From NCBI GenBank assembly GCA_029582265.1, contig CM055819.1, positions 29,048,164 through 29,112,163 of the forward strand: a DNA stretch of 64,000 nucleotides, read 5' to 3'. The translations under genes and the position numbers were made by a program. Source of the DNA: Zoroaster sp. YZ-2022 (taxonomy: Eukaryota > Echinodermata > Asteroidea > Forcipulatida > Zoroasteridae). The notes beneath the pieces were generated by a model, which worked only from the letters and a program-made list of their open reading frames with translations, searched no databases and was not told where the DNA came from. Below are positions 22,947-55,130 of the stretch, piece after piece (the stretch's first letter is position 1; each line of letters opens with the position of its first letter).

Positions 22947-23024
22947 AGGTGTTCGCGCTGTCGCTCCGAACACCCCTAAACTGAACAATTTCAAAGAGGT
23001 GTTCGTGCGACAGCACCGATCACT
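22947..23024. repeat. Two hairpins of the AGGTGTT family
   Basis: At 22947-22975, AGGTGTTCGCGC..TGTC..GCTCCGAACACC can fold. At 22997-23024, AGGTGTTCGTGC..GACA..GCACCGATCACT can fold. The stems differ from each other and from the other copies while keeping most base pairs. Weaker relatives lie at 16844-16869 and 22836-22861. Confidence 0.65.
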
Positions 23025-23489
23025 CAAATAATCGAACAAAAACAGTAACCGGCAGGCGAAACCTATCGTCTCTTCAAAAGCAATCATTTTGTTCATGGTG
23101 CCTTGCTCGTCAACCGACAACTGCGGTCGGCACATTTACAAAACAGCATTACACTATACTGTTGGTAAAGTGGTGCGGCCTTTGACCCCCACAATTTTGA
23201 CCCATTTGTGACCCCTAATGATTTCAAAAGTGCTTATAATTTCTTCAGTAGTAATTATTTATAAAATCGTTGCCCTCAGGGTCGTGCCCAGCTTATTTGA
23301 CAAAAATAACATAATTCCCCCCATTATTAAGTCCGCGTGACTTCAAGGACTCTTCGAACAGCATACCCACATTGTCTGAAGACAAAACGGATATGATTTT
23401 CTAGTCCTCACATGTGAGTAGCAGGAGCCAGGCAGTGGTGCAACAATTGAAAAAGTGATCAGACAGCCTGTACTGGCCCAACTACTTAG

Positions 23490-23945
23490 AAAAATACATG
23501 ATATTCAGCGTGAAGCTAGATCGAAGACAACATTAACTCTGGCTAAATTAAAGAGCCCACAGTACAGTGCGGTAAGAAAAAATGCTCGAATATATGATAC
23601 GGTACTAGAACTCTGAGCCATTGGGCTTGGATATTGTTACCCACCAAAAAATATATGCGACCACAGACATCCCCAGTATCCATACGCCTCCTAATCTTCA
23701 GCAGTTCCAGATGTATATAAGGGATCGGTCATTGAATGCCATTATGGTTCTTGGTAAGACTGTCTGCAGTAATCAAGCATCATGAGAAATGCCCCAATAT
23801 TTGAGACGTCCTCCCAACCAAACAAGTAGGGCAGCATGGCAAGACTCCTAAACATCCCACTTACTATAAACCACATCTGTCACTATATCATCAAATGAAC
23901 GATAATGGAAACTACATAGGTACAAAAATATTCTGCAGCACTATT
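23490..23945 (+). repeat. Left arm of a 3.2-kb inverted repeat
   Basis: Matches the reverse complement of 25985-26755. Shared blocks include GAATATCATGTATTTT-type sequence at the outer ends, GATCGGTCATTGAATGCCAT, ATGGTTCTTGGTA, CTCCCAACCAAACAAGTAGG and CATCTGTCACTATATCATCA. Identity looks near 80% by eye, with indels. The interior contains the proposed first exon of the main gene, so these arms may be two dispersed copies in opposite orientation rather than one foldback element. Confidence 0.75.
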
Positions 23946-25435
23946 ATGTAGTCTGCAGCCAATGTGATAGGGAAGGTTGAATATCCGACTCCTGTGAATA
24001 AAAAGTGATTAGTCGTATCATCGTTAACAAATATGTTTGATGACGTCATCACAGATTAGAGTGCTCCCTCGAATTTCATCACATTTAGCACAATGATAAA
24101 AATATAAATTCAGTCGTGACCGACAGGATAATGTATCAGTATAGCACCAATGTCATTTAATTATATATTATAAAACATATCTCCTAGTAACTCTTGTCTT
24201 TAACTTTGTTTCTAAACTCAGCCTCTAGTTTCTTCTCTTCTTCAATCTCGTTCCACCTAAACCAATTTTGGGATAATTTCGTTCATTTAATGGCATACAT
24301 TTTGTAGTGTAAATAGAAAACATATCGTCCTATTATTTCATGTCCTTCAGACATGTTTATTTTACTTATTATCATTAAATATATTGTTACAGAAGTTTCC
24401 TGAGTTTACACTTATCAGTATTTATCACATAGGCTTAAGCCATATAATTGAATTTACCTTGTTTTTATCACTTTTAACGTTAGTGATGATCTAAGATGGC
24501 GGACGCAGCCCAGATTTTGGCGCGAACCGTGGAAATGATTGTTTATTTACCTTATTATATACCTGTTGATTGCATTTGAACTATACATACATATAATTGT
24601 TTATACATATTCTTTGTCTTCATACACAGAATTAAAACTATTGCTGAAACCAAAGAATATATATAAACGAAATCGGGAGGGTGGCCCTTTGATCCAAACC
24701 GGACTTTCATCAGAGGCATAAACAAAATACAAACATAAAAACACATCCATCTATATGGGAAAGGGAAAGCAAAGGATCATAAGTACCTAAGGACCATATG
24801 TACCTAAGTATACTTACATCTTATTCACACTAAAAGAAATGTATGCAAGTATTTTACAAAAAATAGACACTCTGAACTGTATACATGCATTTATCGAATT
24901 ACAGCAGGACCAAACTAGGCAAACAATGTACAAACATGCTCCTTTAAATCAGATGAAGAGCAGAATTAAACAACTTGCCACAATTGCTAATCTTAATATA
25001 TTATAGCTCTATCACATCAGCTCATGTTATAATTTTGTCAAAATTTACGTTATTATTATCATAAAAGTTATTATTAACAGAAAAACCGCAATATTGCCCA
25101 CTTTAAAAAATTAAAATAAAAAAGGGGATTCATTTGCAATCCACCCCCCGCCCCTTTGAAAAACCCCTTTTATTTTTAAACCAAAATACCAGCCTTTCTA
25201 GCTGGCCCCACGTGAAGCTTTGGTGCCCACTAGTGTTGGTTGCGTGGAAACAAGCAGTGCACGTCTATAGCTCTGTATCTTGGTTCGCAATAAAATCCTA
25301 CTACTGTTCATTGTAGTGCATTCAGTTTAGCATATTCTTCGACCGTACTACAGACGATATTATTCATAGCTCTATCAATTTGATTGTTTGATCCATTTCT
25401 TCTCGTGGAGGATGGTGGCACGAATCTAAGCAGAT

Positions 25436-45878
<20,443 letters not shown>

Positions 45879-46000
45879 GTAGGCATTTTTATTGATCATG
45901 AGAATGCTTCGTGTAGACTTTTATCACCTTTGGATTATTTATATTAGGTTCCTGTATATGCAAGTACGATTATAGTGCTTACCATCAATGTATGCAATTA

Positions 46001-46500
46001 NNNNNNNNNNNNNNNNNNNNNNNNNNNNNNNNNNNNNNNNNNNNNNNNNNNNNNNNNNNNNNNNNNNNNNNNNNNNNNNNNNNNNNNNNNNNNNNNNNNN
46101 NNNNNNNNNNNNNNNNNNNNNNNNNNNNNNNNNNNNNNNNNNNNNNNNNNNNNNNNNNNNNNNNNNNNNNNNNNNNNNNNNNNNNNNNNNNNNNNNNNNN
46201 NNNNNNNNNNNNNNNNNNNNNNNNNNNNNNNNNNNNNNNNNNNNNNNNNNNNNNNNNNNNNNNNNNNNNNNNNNNNNNNNNNNNNNNNNNNNNNNNNNNN
46301 NNNNNNNNNNNNNNNNNNNNNNNNNNNNNNNNNNNNNNNNNNNNNNNNNNNNNNNNNNNNNNNNNNNNNNNNNNNNNNNNNNNNNNNNNNNNNNNNNNNN
46401 NNNNNNNNNNNNNNNNNNNNNNNNNNNNNNNNNNNNNNNNNNNNNNNNNNNNNNNNNNNNNNNNNNNNNNNNNNNNNNNNNNNNNNNNNNNNNNNNNNNN
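46001..46500. other. Assembly gap (500 N)
   Basis: Exactly 500 N. Further exons of gene A are probably hidden here or beyond. Open frames drawn across it are meaningless. Confidence 0.99.
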
Positions 46501-47680
46501 CGGGTTAAATTCTTTAACAAACGAGATACACAAAAATCATACGAACCCTTTGAAGATTTGGACCTATGATTGTAAGAACAGTGTCAAAAACTCGGATCAA
46601 GAATCCTCCTCCGTGTTTGCGGGTCTCATAAAAACCATATGCATGCGCGATGTACCGTACGCAAGGTTCATGTACAAGAGTAAGAAAACCACGCTTCGCC
46701 GTGTGGTTCCCGCGATATCCCTCGAGCACTCCAGGCCAACTCCCCATGCGTATGCTGCGTTACATGCACACATGCTACCGCGCGGCCCTGGTACCTCATG
46801 ACCTATGCTATCATCATATCCATGCCAGCGCGCCATGCCACACCGTTGCACCACATGCCCCGTAGTCGGGCGGCGCGGCCGCGAAGGGTTGGCCATGCAT
46901 CCAGTGCAGTTTCCCCTGGGTATTCGGATTACCTTCTCGGTAAGTTCCGCCGTTTGTCTTTTCTGAAGTTGTTCGTTTATTTCGAGTTGTTCATTTATTT
47001 CCGAGTTGTTCGGATGTACGGCGCGCGCGGTATCGTTTCTTTTCTACTTGTAATTGTGGGTGTATCGTTTTTCGTTTGCGTTATACTTTTCGTTTTTGCG
47101 TGTATTTAAATTTTGTTTCTATGTAATATTTTATTTTGGCGCAATTTGTTTTGTCTTGTTTATTTTTATTTTTGTTTCTATGTAAAATAATAATTTAGGG
47201 GAAATTTTTTTTATGAATTTTTTGTCTTTTAAAACAAATTGTTGTCTTTCTTTATTTTGTTTATCTATTTTATTTTTGTTTTGTCTTTAGTTTTGTTTCG
47301 TCTTTTTATTTTGTTTTGTCTTTTCTCATTTTTGTTTGTCTTTTTATTTTTGGGTGTGTTTTTTATTTTTGTTTCGTCTTTTTTATTTTTTTAAATTTAT
47401 TTATTTATTTTTTGTCTTTTAAAATTTTTGTTTTGTCTTTTTTTTGTTTTTGTTTTGTCTTTGTTATTTTTGTTTGTCTTTTTTGTTTTGTCTTTTTTGC
47501 CCCAATGGCCGCCCATATATCGCCATGTTAACGAAACTAGCTAAGTGACGTCACGTTCATTATTAGAGTGACGAAAAAACAACAACCGCACAGTGGGCAC
47601 TTTATTACGCACGGCCTATGGGGCTGAAACAGCCGTGTTCCCAATTGCATCGCGCGCCACTACCGATCTAAATGGTGTTC
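46501..47680. other. GC-rich segment followed by T-rich low complexity
   Basis: 46585-46960 is distinctly GC- and CpG-rich (GGGCGGCGCGGCCGCG, TACCGCGCGGCC), unlike the flanks. 47100-47500 is a pyrimidine-biased run of TTTTGTCTTT and TTTATTTTTG words. No gene is recognised. The change in composition at the gap raises the possibility of a different repeat or a join error. Confidence 0.5.
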
Positions 47681-47682
47681 TA

Positions 47683-49294
47683 CAGTATGTCCCAAAAAAA
47701 GTGTCACTCTAACTATTTCTGAAAATATACCAAAACCACGAAATAAATTTTGGAACTTTTTCAATTGCACAGATACTCCTAATCCTTGGCCTAAACACCT
47801 GTGAGTTTTATGTAAATTCTCTCACGCATCACTGCACAACATCAAATTCTTTAGAACAACCATTTTGGACACTGTGACTTAGTGCATATTGCTTTTTAAA
47901 TCAGTACTGCTTTGTTGTGTAAATGTTGTGCAAGATTTTCTGCAAAGTGTCTGCAAAGGGCATTGGAATCATTTACCTGACCATCAGTCATCATGGCATG
48001 ACCACAATTTAATGCTGAACACCGTGCATTCATGATGCTTGAGTATGAACGTACAAGAAGTCCACAACAGGTGGTTACAACTTTTCAGAGGAGACAGCCC
48101 TCAGCTACAAAAACTGTTTTGCGAAATTACACCAAGTATTCCACACATGGAACAAGCCTGAACCGTAACAAAGGCAATTCAGGAAGACGTCGGACAGGCA
48201 GATCTCAAGCAAACGTTGCTGCAGTGCGGGTAGCCTTACAACAAAATCCACGTGTCAGTGCCCGGCGTAACCCTACAGGATTACCCAAAACGACATTCAA
48301 CCGTATCACCAGACAGGATCTCAGGTGGCATCCTTACTGCATGCAGGTTCGACACCAGTTGTTTCCTGGAGACCCTGTCAGACGAATGGAATTTTGTAGG
48401 TGGCTACTGCAAAAACCTGAAATTTTTTGGTGTAACTTTTTCATTGGGGACGAGGCCGCTTTTCAGATGAATGGAAAAGTATCCACAAGAACTGTCCGAC
48501 ATTACTCACCCCGGAGACAACCGCCCGATGATCATGAATATCATCGACAAGATTCAAGACAGAAGCTGACTGTTTGGATCGGTCTGTCCAGCCGTGGTGA
48601 TGTGGTGGGCCCATTTTTCTTTGAACGCAATGTAAATGGGCAAATCTATCTGGATATGATCAATAACGATGTTCTTCCCATCCTGAGACAGCATTTCCAG
48701 GTACGGGCTAATGGTGCTTTCCGAAGATTGTGGTGGGCTCAAGACGGAGCCCCTGCACATCGTCTCACAGAACTTTTTGACAATCGGGAAATAGGTGTCG
48801 GACATCCCAGGGAGTGGCCACCAAGATCCCCTGACCTCAGCCCCTGTGACTTTTACCTGTGGGGATATCTCAAGAATCGAGTTTACCGGACGCCACCAGC
48901 AAGCCTTGAAGATCTTCGCAACAGGATTGTGATGGAGACGCGGGCAATACCACGGGACATGGTGACTCGGGCAGTACGAGACATGGAACGCAGGGCTCGA
49001 GTGTGCATGGAAAGAAATGGGCTACATGTGGAAGGACGGTTGCGTTAAAAAGAGAGAAAACAACAATGGTAATTAAACCGGAACTCTTTCGGGACTAAGT
49101 CACAGTGTCCAAAATGGTTGTTCTAAAGAATTGGGTGTTGTGCAGTAATGCGTGACAGAAATTACATAAAACTCACAGGTGTTTAGGCCAAGGATTAGGA
49201 GTATCTGTGCAATTGAAAAAGTTCCAAAATGTATTTCAGGGTTTTGGTATATTCTCAGAAATAGTTAGAGTGACACATTTTTTGGGACATACTG
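47683..49294 (+). mobile_element. mariner-type DNA transposon with 201-bp inverted termini
   Basis: TA duplications at 47681-47682 and 49295-49296 flank a 1612-bp element. The left terminus starts CAGTATGTCCCAAAAAAAGT and the right is its inverted copy. Complementarity runs 201 bp (47683-47883 with 49094-49294), differing at roughly a dozen positions by eye, so about 94% identity. It contains a single transposase gene. The near-intact state suggests it was active recently. Confidence 0.95.
48032..49048 (+). CDS. mariner-like transposase (DD34D)
   Basis: 338 codons without a break. It catalyses cut-and-paste transposition of the surrounding element in the nucleus. The N-terminal 110 residues are the DNA-binding region, basic, with RNKGNSGRRRTGRS near residues 45-58. 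The catalytic triad is visible: D140 in FFIGDEAAF, D238 in WWAQDGAPAH and D273 in RSPDLSPCDFYLWGYLKNRV, with 34 residues between the last two, hence DD34D as in mariner. The natural start is probably the ATG at 47993, in frame but followed two codons later by TGA (47999-48001, where TGG would encode Trp). Initiation at 48032 would lose about 13 residues. Apart from that stop nothing is visibly broken. Confidence 0.93.
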   Translation: MMLEYERTRSPQQVVTTFQRRQPSATKTVLRNYTKYSTHGTSLNRNKGNSGRRRTGRSQANVAAVRVALQQNPRVSARRNPTGLPKTTFNRITRQDLRWHPYCMQVRHQLFPGDPVRRMEFCRWLLQKPEIFWCNFFIGDEAAFQMNGKVSTRTVRHYSPRRQPPDDHEYHRQDSRQKLTVWIGLSSRGDVVGPFFFERNVNGQIYLDMINNDVLPILRQHFQVRANGAFRRLWWAQDGAPAHRLTELFDNREIGVGHPREWPPRSPDLSPCDFYLWGYLKNRVYRTPPASLEDLRNRIVMETRAIPRDMVTRAVRDMERRARVCMERNGLHVEGRLR

Positions 49295-49302
49295 TATAAT
49301 GG

Positions 49303-49917
49303 ACACCTACGCGGCGCCTTTTTTTCTACGCGGCGCCTTTTTTTTTACGCGGCGACTTTTTGTTTTTGGGCGGCGACATTTTTTTTTACGCAGCGACTTT
49401 TTTTTACGTATAGCGACTTGTTGAGTGTTTTGGGGATTCCCGTACAGGTTACTTACGCGCATGCGCTTAACTATGGTGTGTAAGCGTCGCATTAGGATTC
49501 ACGCGTCGCACTAGAAGTGTTATCGCGTCGCACTAGAAGTGTTCACCATTGCAGAGGTTTTTTCTCGTATGAAGAGCCGTGTGTGACTAAATTTCGACTA
49601 ATTAATATATAAGACTAAAATAAATGTAAATCCATATATTTACTAGAAAAACCAATTATACAAAAGCGGCAACCAGACTGGTTGGCAGCTAGCATGCATA
49701 CAGTACTAAAAATGAATTTTGGGATTTATATTCCTTTAAAAAAGTCCTCCACAGCCCATACATTATTGTTTTACAGAAAGGTTTTGTTTCTGAATTAGTA
49801 GCGGTGACACCATGTGGAATCTCAATTGAGTAGTAATTAGTTCTGAAAAGAACTGGTGGTACAACTCGACGTTTCTGAATTAGTGTTGTAGTTAACAAAA
49901 AATGTTGCTAATCCTGT
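49303..49917 (+). mobile_element. Left arm of a foldback element with GCGAC/poly-T ends
   Basis: It starts with a row of CTACGCGGCGCCTTTTTTT-like units (about six, drifting to ACGCAGCGACTTTTTTTT). It then runs through CGTCGCACTAGAAGTGTT (twice), AACCAGACTGGTTGGCAGCT and ACAGAAAGGTTTTGTTTC. The reverse complement of all this is at 51567-52078. The arm is longer than its partner because a MITE (49799-49882) is inserted in it. It directly adjoins the mariner on the left. Confidence 0.85.
49799..49882. mobile_element. MITE fragment of the GGTGACACCATGTG family in the foldback arm
   Basis: GCGGTGACACCATGTGGAAT and GAGTAGTAATTAGTTCTGAA interrupt the arm. The bases TTTCTGAATTAGT are present on both sides, and once only in the other arm, which marks the insertion. 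Confidence 0.7.
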
Positions 49918-51566
49918 TACAAATATTTACAACCTAAACATAGTCTCGATCCCAGCTACCTACAAGACTACCATGCCACTCGAATTTGGCGGTGAATTAA
50001 GTACAGAAGAACCTTTGTAAAATTGTATTTATAAAATAATATAAATTGTTCAATGCAGAAAAATATTGCGCAGGCCTACAGGGTTTACTGGTCCCCACCG
50101 CCCAGGGCCGTAGCGAGTGGGGGCAGGGGGTATGGTGTGCGACACCCCAATAATTGTTCTCAGTCGGCAAATCAAAGGTACTAGAGCAAGGGTTGGTCCA
50201 TAATAAATTTTCAGTCGGCAATATTTGTATGTTTTATATACTGATGCCTAACTTTCACAACAAACTATTGTAAAGCAGAACTCCCTAAATTCATGGTCAC
50301 ACAATAATGTAATTATATGGGGTGGCTAGATGACAGATAATTAAAAGCAAAAAGGACACAAACAAATTGTACAAATCAGATGATTTTATTTTTATATAAA
50401 CTTGTTTAAAGCATCAACCATTATATACTGTTAATTAAAGGAATGTTTATTATGTACATGTACAACACTGTCCCAAATATGTCCCACAAGTTGCATTTTG
50501 AGATAATCAAATTTGTCACACAACTAACTGTATTAACTATAGGCAGGAACACATTTCTATATGTAATGGAATACATCATTCATCAAATGTTTCTTTTGAA
50601 GCCTTTTTGTCTATAATTTCAGTATAACTATTTTTTCCAAATGAATTTTTTAAGTTCATGAGACAATTTATTTCACATAATAAACAACCTGAATGTATTT
50701 TCACTATTGCTGAAGCTTTCATATAGGCTGGAGTTATGCATCAACAAATACATTATCCTAACAGAAAATATATATTTTTTGAAAAATGTGAGTAGACTTT
50801 CACGGGTCAGTGAGTCTGACCGAGTTCCAATGACCAGTTGTAACAGTTGTACTTAAAGACTAATTGCCAATCATGAAAAATTGTTTTGACATTTATTAAT
50901 ATTTCATTTGTATTTGACTATTTGTTACTTTCCTTTTGTTTCTCTGATTTATATTGGATGTGACGAACTTAGAATAGTGACTGAATTATTTTAATTTCTT
51001 TCTGATTATTGTTTAATTCTTATTATTTTACTTTATTGCATTTCCCACTTTTGTATTGTTACCGATTCCTCAGTTAGATCAGTTTGCTTACACTTTTATT
51101 GTAATCTACTGAATGAGAGATTTTATAATTCATCTCGTTTCCACTAATCATTTTGTTGTAAACCTTGTTGTACAAAATTAATATTTCTGAGTTATTTGTA
51201 AATTCATAGCCCACCATTGTTCATTGTGTGAATTAGAAACCCTAAATTCACTGTATCACTGGTTACAGGTATTCCAGATGAAGACCATCTAGACTTACCG
51301 GGTATGCCTCCAGTTTTGCAATATTCTTAGTTTCCATATTGATTGTGTTAGTACCGGTCGTTATATTATTGTTAAATCCACTATTGATTTTTTTTTCGAT
51401 ACTGTGTTGCAAACGAACAGTGTGTATATTGTCTATTCATGCCTTAGTACAGTATAATAATGATAATTTTTTATGTGATCACTTCTTATCATCAGCCAAG
51501 GTATGGCTTTGGGTGGGTTTGTTTACATTCCAAGTTTGTGGCAGAGACCTTTGGTCTGACTAGGGA
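49918..51566. other. Interior of the foldback element, non-coding
   Basis: AT-rich, without a transposase or other recognised gene, so the element is non-autonomous. A splice-like GTATTCCAGATGAAGACC stretch at 51270-51302 is noted but not accepted as an exon. Confidence 0.5.
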
Positions 51567-52078
51567 CTTTGTTTTAGCAACATTTTTGGTTAACTACAAC
51601 ACTAATTCAGAAACAAAACCTTTCTGTAAAACAATAATGTATGGGCTGTGGAGGACTTTTTTAAAGGAATATAAATCCCAAAATTCATGTTTAGTAAGTA
51701 CCGTATGCATGCTAGCTGCCAACCAGTCTGGTTGCCGCTTTTGTATAACTGGTTTTTCTAGTAAATATATGGATTTACATTTATTTTAGTCTTTTTTATT
51801 AATTAGTCGAAATTTAGTCACATACGGCTCTTCATACGAGAAAAAAACCTGCAATGGTGAACACTTCTAGTGCGACACGTTAATCCTAATGCGACGCTTA
51901 CACACTCTTGTTGCAATGTGCATGTGGCCTTTTTAGAACACCATAGTTTTAAGCGCATGCGCGTGAGTAACCTAGCTGTACGGGAATCCCCAAAACACCG
52001 AACAAGTCGCTATACGTAAAAAAAAAAAAAAAAAGTCGCTGCGTAAAAAAAAAGTCGCCGCCCAAAAAAAGTGTTGTT
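51567..52078 (-). mobile_element. Right arm of the foldback element
   Basis: Inverted copy of 49303-49917 without the MITE. It ends with AAAAAGTCGCTGCGTAAAAA and AAGTCGCCGCCCAAAAAAAG, the counterpart of the left end. A short extra segment near 51904-51945 (GTTGCAATGTGCATGTGGCC) is absent from the left arm. Confidence 0.85.
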
Positions 52079-52739
52079 AATTATTTGTTAAAACATGATG
52101 GAATGATTGTTCGTACACGAGCAGTTATTCCATTACTAGACTAGAACTCACGAGTAAGTTTTATTTTGACAATATTTTGAGAAACGTTAATAATTGAACA
52201 CGTCACAAACTGAAAACAATTTTCTGGTTACGTTCGCGTTTTCGCGTAGCTATGCCGTCTTGTTTCTGGTCAAGAATATGACATCAGAAACAAGTTTCTG
52301 GTTAGGGTCGCGAAAACGCGCCCCTGATGTTCACTGATCGACAACTCCATGGCAGTCCGTATTGCGTAGCAATGGAAAATTCCAGAACCCTCTCGGGTCT
52401 CCCAATTTACCAGCAGGGGCATCTGCCTGGATACAAGCTCTGCCAGGACGTTACGGCGCCCTCTGCTGGCAGATTGGCCCATACGTTACACAATTCTTCG
52501 CACTGTCCATCAACGTAAGGCCAAGCAATGATAAGCAGGCGGGCCTTCATCTTTTCAAACCCGACTTCTCCCATGGACACTTTTATTTTGCGTGCTCAAG
52601 AGTCACATCCCAAATTCCCTATAAATGTTTCTACAAAGACAATGCCCACAGATTAAGTGCTCCCATCATTCCCACAACCCTTATATCAACCCTAGGCCTA
52701 CATTTTTGTCACATAATCATAACCTATACTATGTTTACA

Positions 52740-52797
52740 TGCTATCAATGTAAAGCGCATTGGGACATTATGTGAAATGCGCTATATAAGAATGAAA

Positions 52798-52849
<52 letters not shown>
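52740..52849 (+). repeat. SINE/LINE 3' tail with ATT repeat
   Basis: GTAAAGCGCATTGGGACATT and GAAATGCGCTATATAAGAAT precede 17 or so ATT units. This is the kind of 3' end shared by many marine SINEs and their partner LINEs. The upstream part (52500-52740) was not recognised. Confidence 0.65.
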
Positions 52850-52850
<1 letters not shown>

Positions 52851-53500
52851 GGTGTTCGAGCTACAGCGCGAGCACCTATTGTTATTGTTCGGTTTTTTAG
52901 GTGTTCGGGTATGTACCCGAAACACCTATTGTTTTTGTTCGGTTTTTTTCTTTCTTTTTTTTTTACTTCTTCTTTTCCGGATAGATTGTCTACAAAAAAT
53001 ACATACTTGCAAACTTCACATGAACTTCAAACTTGGCATATACTTAGAACATAACACGTAGATGAAACTAGAGTTGTAACGTCATGATTAGGTCATCAGA
53101 TATCGATTTTCGATAGATCAAACTAATATCTAAAACGTTTCACTTACGTTTCACCTCTGTTGGTGAATCTAAATCAGCTCTGGTCGTGCTCATTATGTAT
53201 GCATGTTTAAGGAATTGAGCATTTACGCTTCGGAAATGCAATTGACTCGGCTATCGTGACCCCTGAAAAATTGTGTTTCTGATCAATTCGTTTCGCATAA
53301 TGTATTATGTGATTGACTAAAATCCTTTTTAGTTTTTTTTTTTTATGTCAGCATAATCTATTTATTCTGAAAAAGGTCACTTTATTAATAGCTCTTTTCG
53401 AGGTCGTTGAATCGATTAACTGCCACATGTTTCAACAGTTGGGTGCATGGAGGTGCGGAGAAAACCTTCCACAAAAGCGAGTTTTTCACTATTTTCTGAA
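52850..53500. repeat. Hairpin-capped dispersed repeat, copy with two hairpins
   Basis: Two hairpins open it: 52850-52877 (AGGTGTTCGAGC..GCGAGCACCT) and 52899-52927 (AGGTGTTCGGGTA..TACCCGAAACACCT). Then come TTGTTTTTGTTCGG, a T-rich tract, TCCGGATAGATTGTCTAC, AAACTTCACATGAACTTCAA, GATTAGGTCATCAGATATCG and TCTGTTGGTGAATCTAAATC. The same order of words recurs at 61827-62170 and 62930-63490, and in part at 60200-60700. No coding region. Confidence 0.8.
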
Positions 53501-53534
53501 TTTTTCCTATCACCAGTGGATGTTTCATCGTTGA

Positions 53535-54250
53535 AAACAGACATTATTATGCACACTTAATTGGAGGTAAGTCTGGGCAATGACAAATTTACGAGAATCT
53601 TTGATTTAAAAATAAGCATTTTAACCGGCTTCAGACATGTCAGATGTGTTGTAACGCGTTGGTTGATGCATACAGCATGCATAGGTTGATGACAGTGCAG
53701 TCAGTAATGTGTACGGTATGGGCCCCAGTGAATGGTACTAGTACTTTAAACGTTGGGACTAATTTGCTTGGTACCGGTTTTATGTAAACAAAGTATGCTT
53801 AAAATTATTACGTGGGTTTTCCTCCATGACTCTATTGAAATACTTAGACTAGTGCCAAGTGGTGGTAAATAGTCTGTATCGTTAGGAGAGTGAAGCCTAG
53901 GCATGAGTACAATTAGTTAAATTTAAAAAAAAATTATGCTAACGTTAGATGTGTTATCAATAGGATGTACTCAGTGTAATAATATCTAATGTTAGCTCTG
54001 TGAAATTAAATAATTGATTAATTTAAACAAACAAATAAATAGTCTGAACAGTGAACAACAATGTTTAAGGGCTGAAAACATTAGTACAGCTGGACATGTC
54101 TACCAATGTCATGCATGTATAATACATGCAGGTACTTTGTAAATTACGTATGTCGCAATATTCTCTGACAAGTCAGAGTTTATTAGCAAAGGTACATTTT
54201 AAATAATTTTGGTTGACACTAATAATATTTACAACAACAATCATGACATT
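53535..54250. other. Non-coding stretch, nothing recognised
   Basis: A good donor-like GTAAGT follows 53567 and an acceptor-donor pair bounds 54593-54676, but no protein domain supports a gene. Confidence 0.4.
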
Positions 54251-54254
54251 TAGG

Positions 54255-54480
54255 GAAAACTTGTAGCTTTGCATGGTGAAGAAGATAAGTAAGACTATTT
54301 GCAGTGACACCATGTGGAATACGCTAGTGAGTAGTAATTAGTTCTGAAAAGAAGTAGAGGTTACAACTTGACATTTTGATCAGTATGCTTTGATCGTCCT
54401 CAGGATTTACTACTCAATAGAGAATTTCACATGGTGTCACCGTAATTAGTCTTGCTTAATCATGAAATTTAACAAGTATC
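54255..54480. mobile_element. MITE of the GGTGACACCATGTG family, complete copy
   Basis: The left arm AAGACTATTTGCAGTGACAC, continuing CATGTGGAATACGC, is mirrored by the right arm, which reversed reads AAGACTAATTACGGTGACAC, then CATGTGAAATTCTC. The centre contains TACAACTTGACATTTTGATC. About 200 bp, non-coding. Confidence 0.75.
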
Positions 54481-54769
54481 ATTTATGATACTTTTCAGAA
54501 TTTGTGATCACATGAAATCATGAATGGTTTTGAATACAACAAAATAAAACATGCTTATTTTGAGTTTAATTTTCTTTTCACAGCTAATCTTCCTAGATGG
54601 AATTCCCTCAATTCTGGTGTGGCGATGGTTTGATCATTGTATGGGAACATTGCAAACAGTAGGATTAGCTGCAAAGGTAAGAGTTATGTCATATTAGGAA
54701 ACAGTCCGGCAATGGGTTAGAAATGAACAGACTTTACAGATACTTTTATTGTTTTAAGTAGCAAACTCT

Positions 54770-55130
54770 TTGTATGTGTAAAACCGTACCATGAAATTGC
54801 TGTAAAGGGAAGTTACAACAACGGTAAATCTAAAAACCTATAAATCAATCATCCTGAGAAATGATTTGGTTTTCATGTTAGAGAAAAGAGGAATCGTTGT
54901 CAAAAACGGAAAAAACATGTAACAGTTTTTGTTTATATTTTTTACAAGGATGTGTTAGTACCATATACCAATGTTGTACATTCCCTTTATTTTTACATTC
55001 CCTTTATTTTTATATTGCATTTTTAGATACATGGACCCCAAAATGTAAGTAAATAAGGCCCTGAACTATTTGACCGATGAAAGATTTTCTAGAGATTTGA
55101 TGTAACAATGAAAAACCACAAATAATACAC
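54770..55130 (+). repeat. Direct repeat shared with 57226-57400
   Basis: TTGTATGTGTAAAACCGTAC, GGGAAGTTACAACAACGGTA and AACCTATAAATCAATCAT, then GTAAGTAAATAAGGCCCTGA, recur about 2.4 kb downstream, where the inner portion is missing. The duplicated block brackets the THAP gene. Confidence 0.7.

Noticed and set aside
24495..24560. AAGATGGCGGACGCAGCC, a good start-codon context reading MADAAQILARTVEM
   Set aside because: The frame closes after about 22 codons without a donor site or downstream exon.
51270..51303. Possible 34-bp microexon (IPDEDHLDLP) with AG and GT borders
   Set aside because: It lies inside a foldback element, is too short to judge, and no neighbouring exon was found.
54593..54676. 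Exon-like stretch with good acceptor and donor, open for 28 codons
   Set aside because: The opposite strand is also open with an acceptor-like border, no domain is visible, and no partner exon could be joined.
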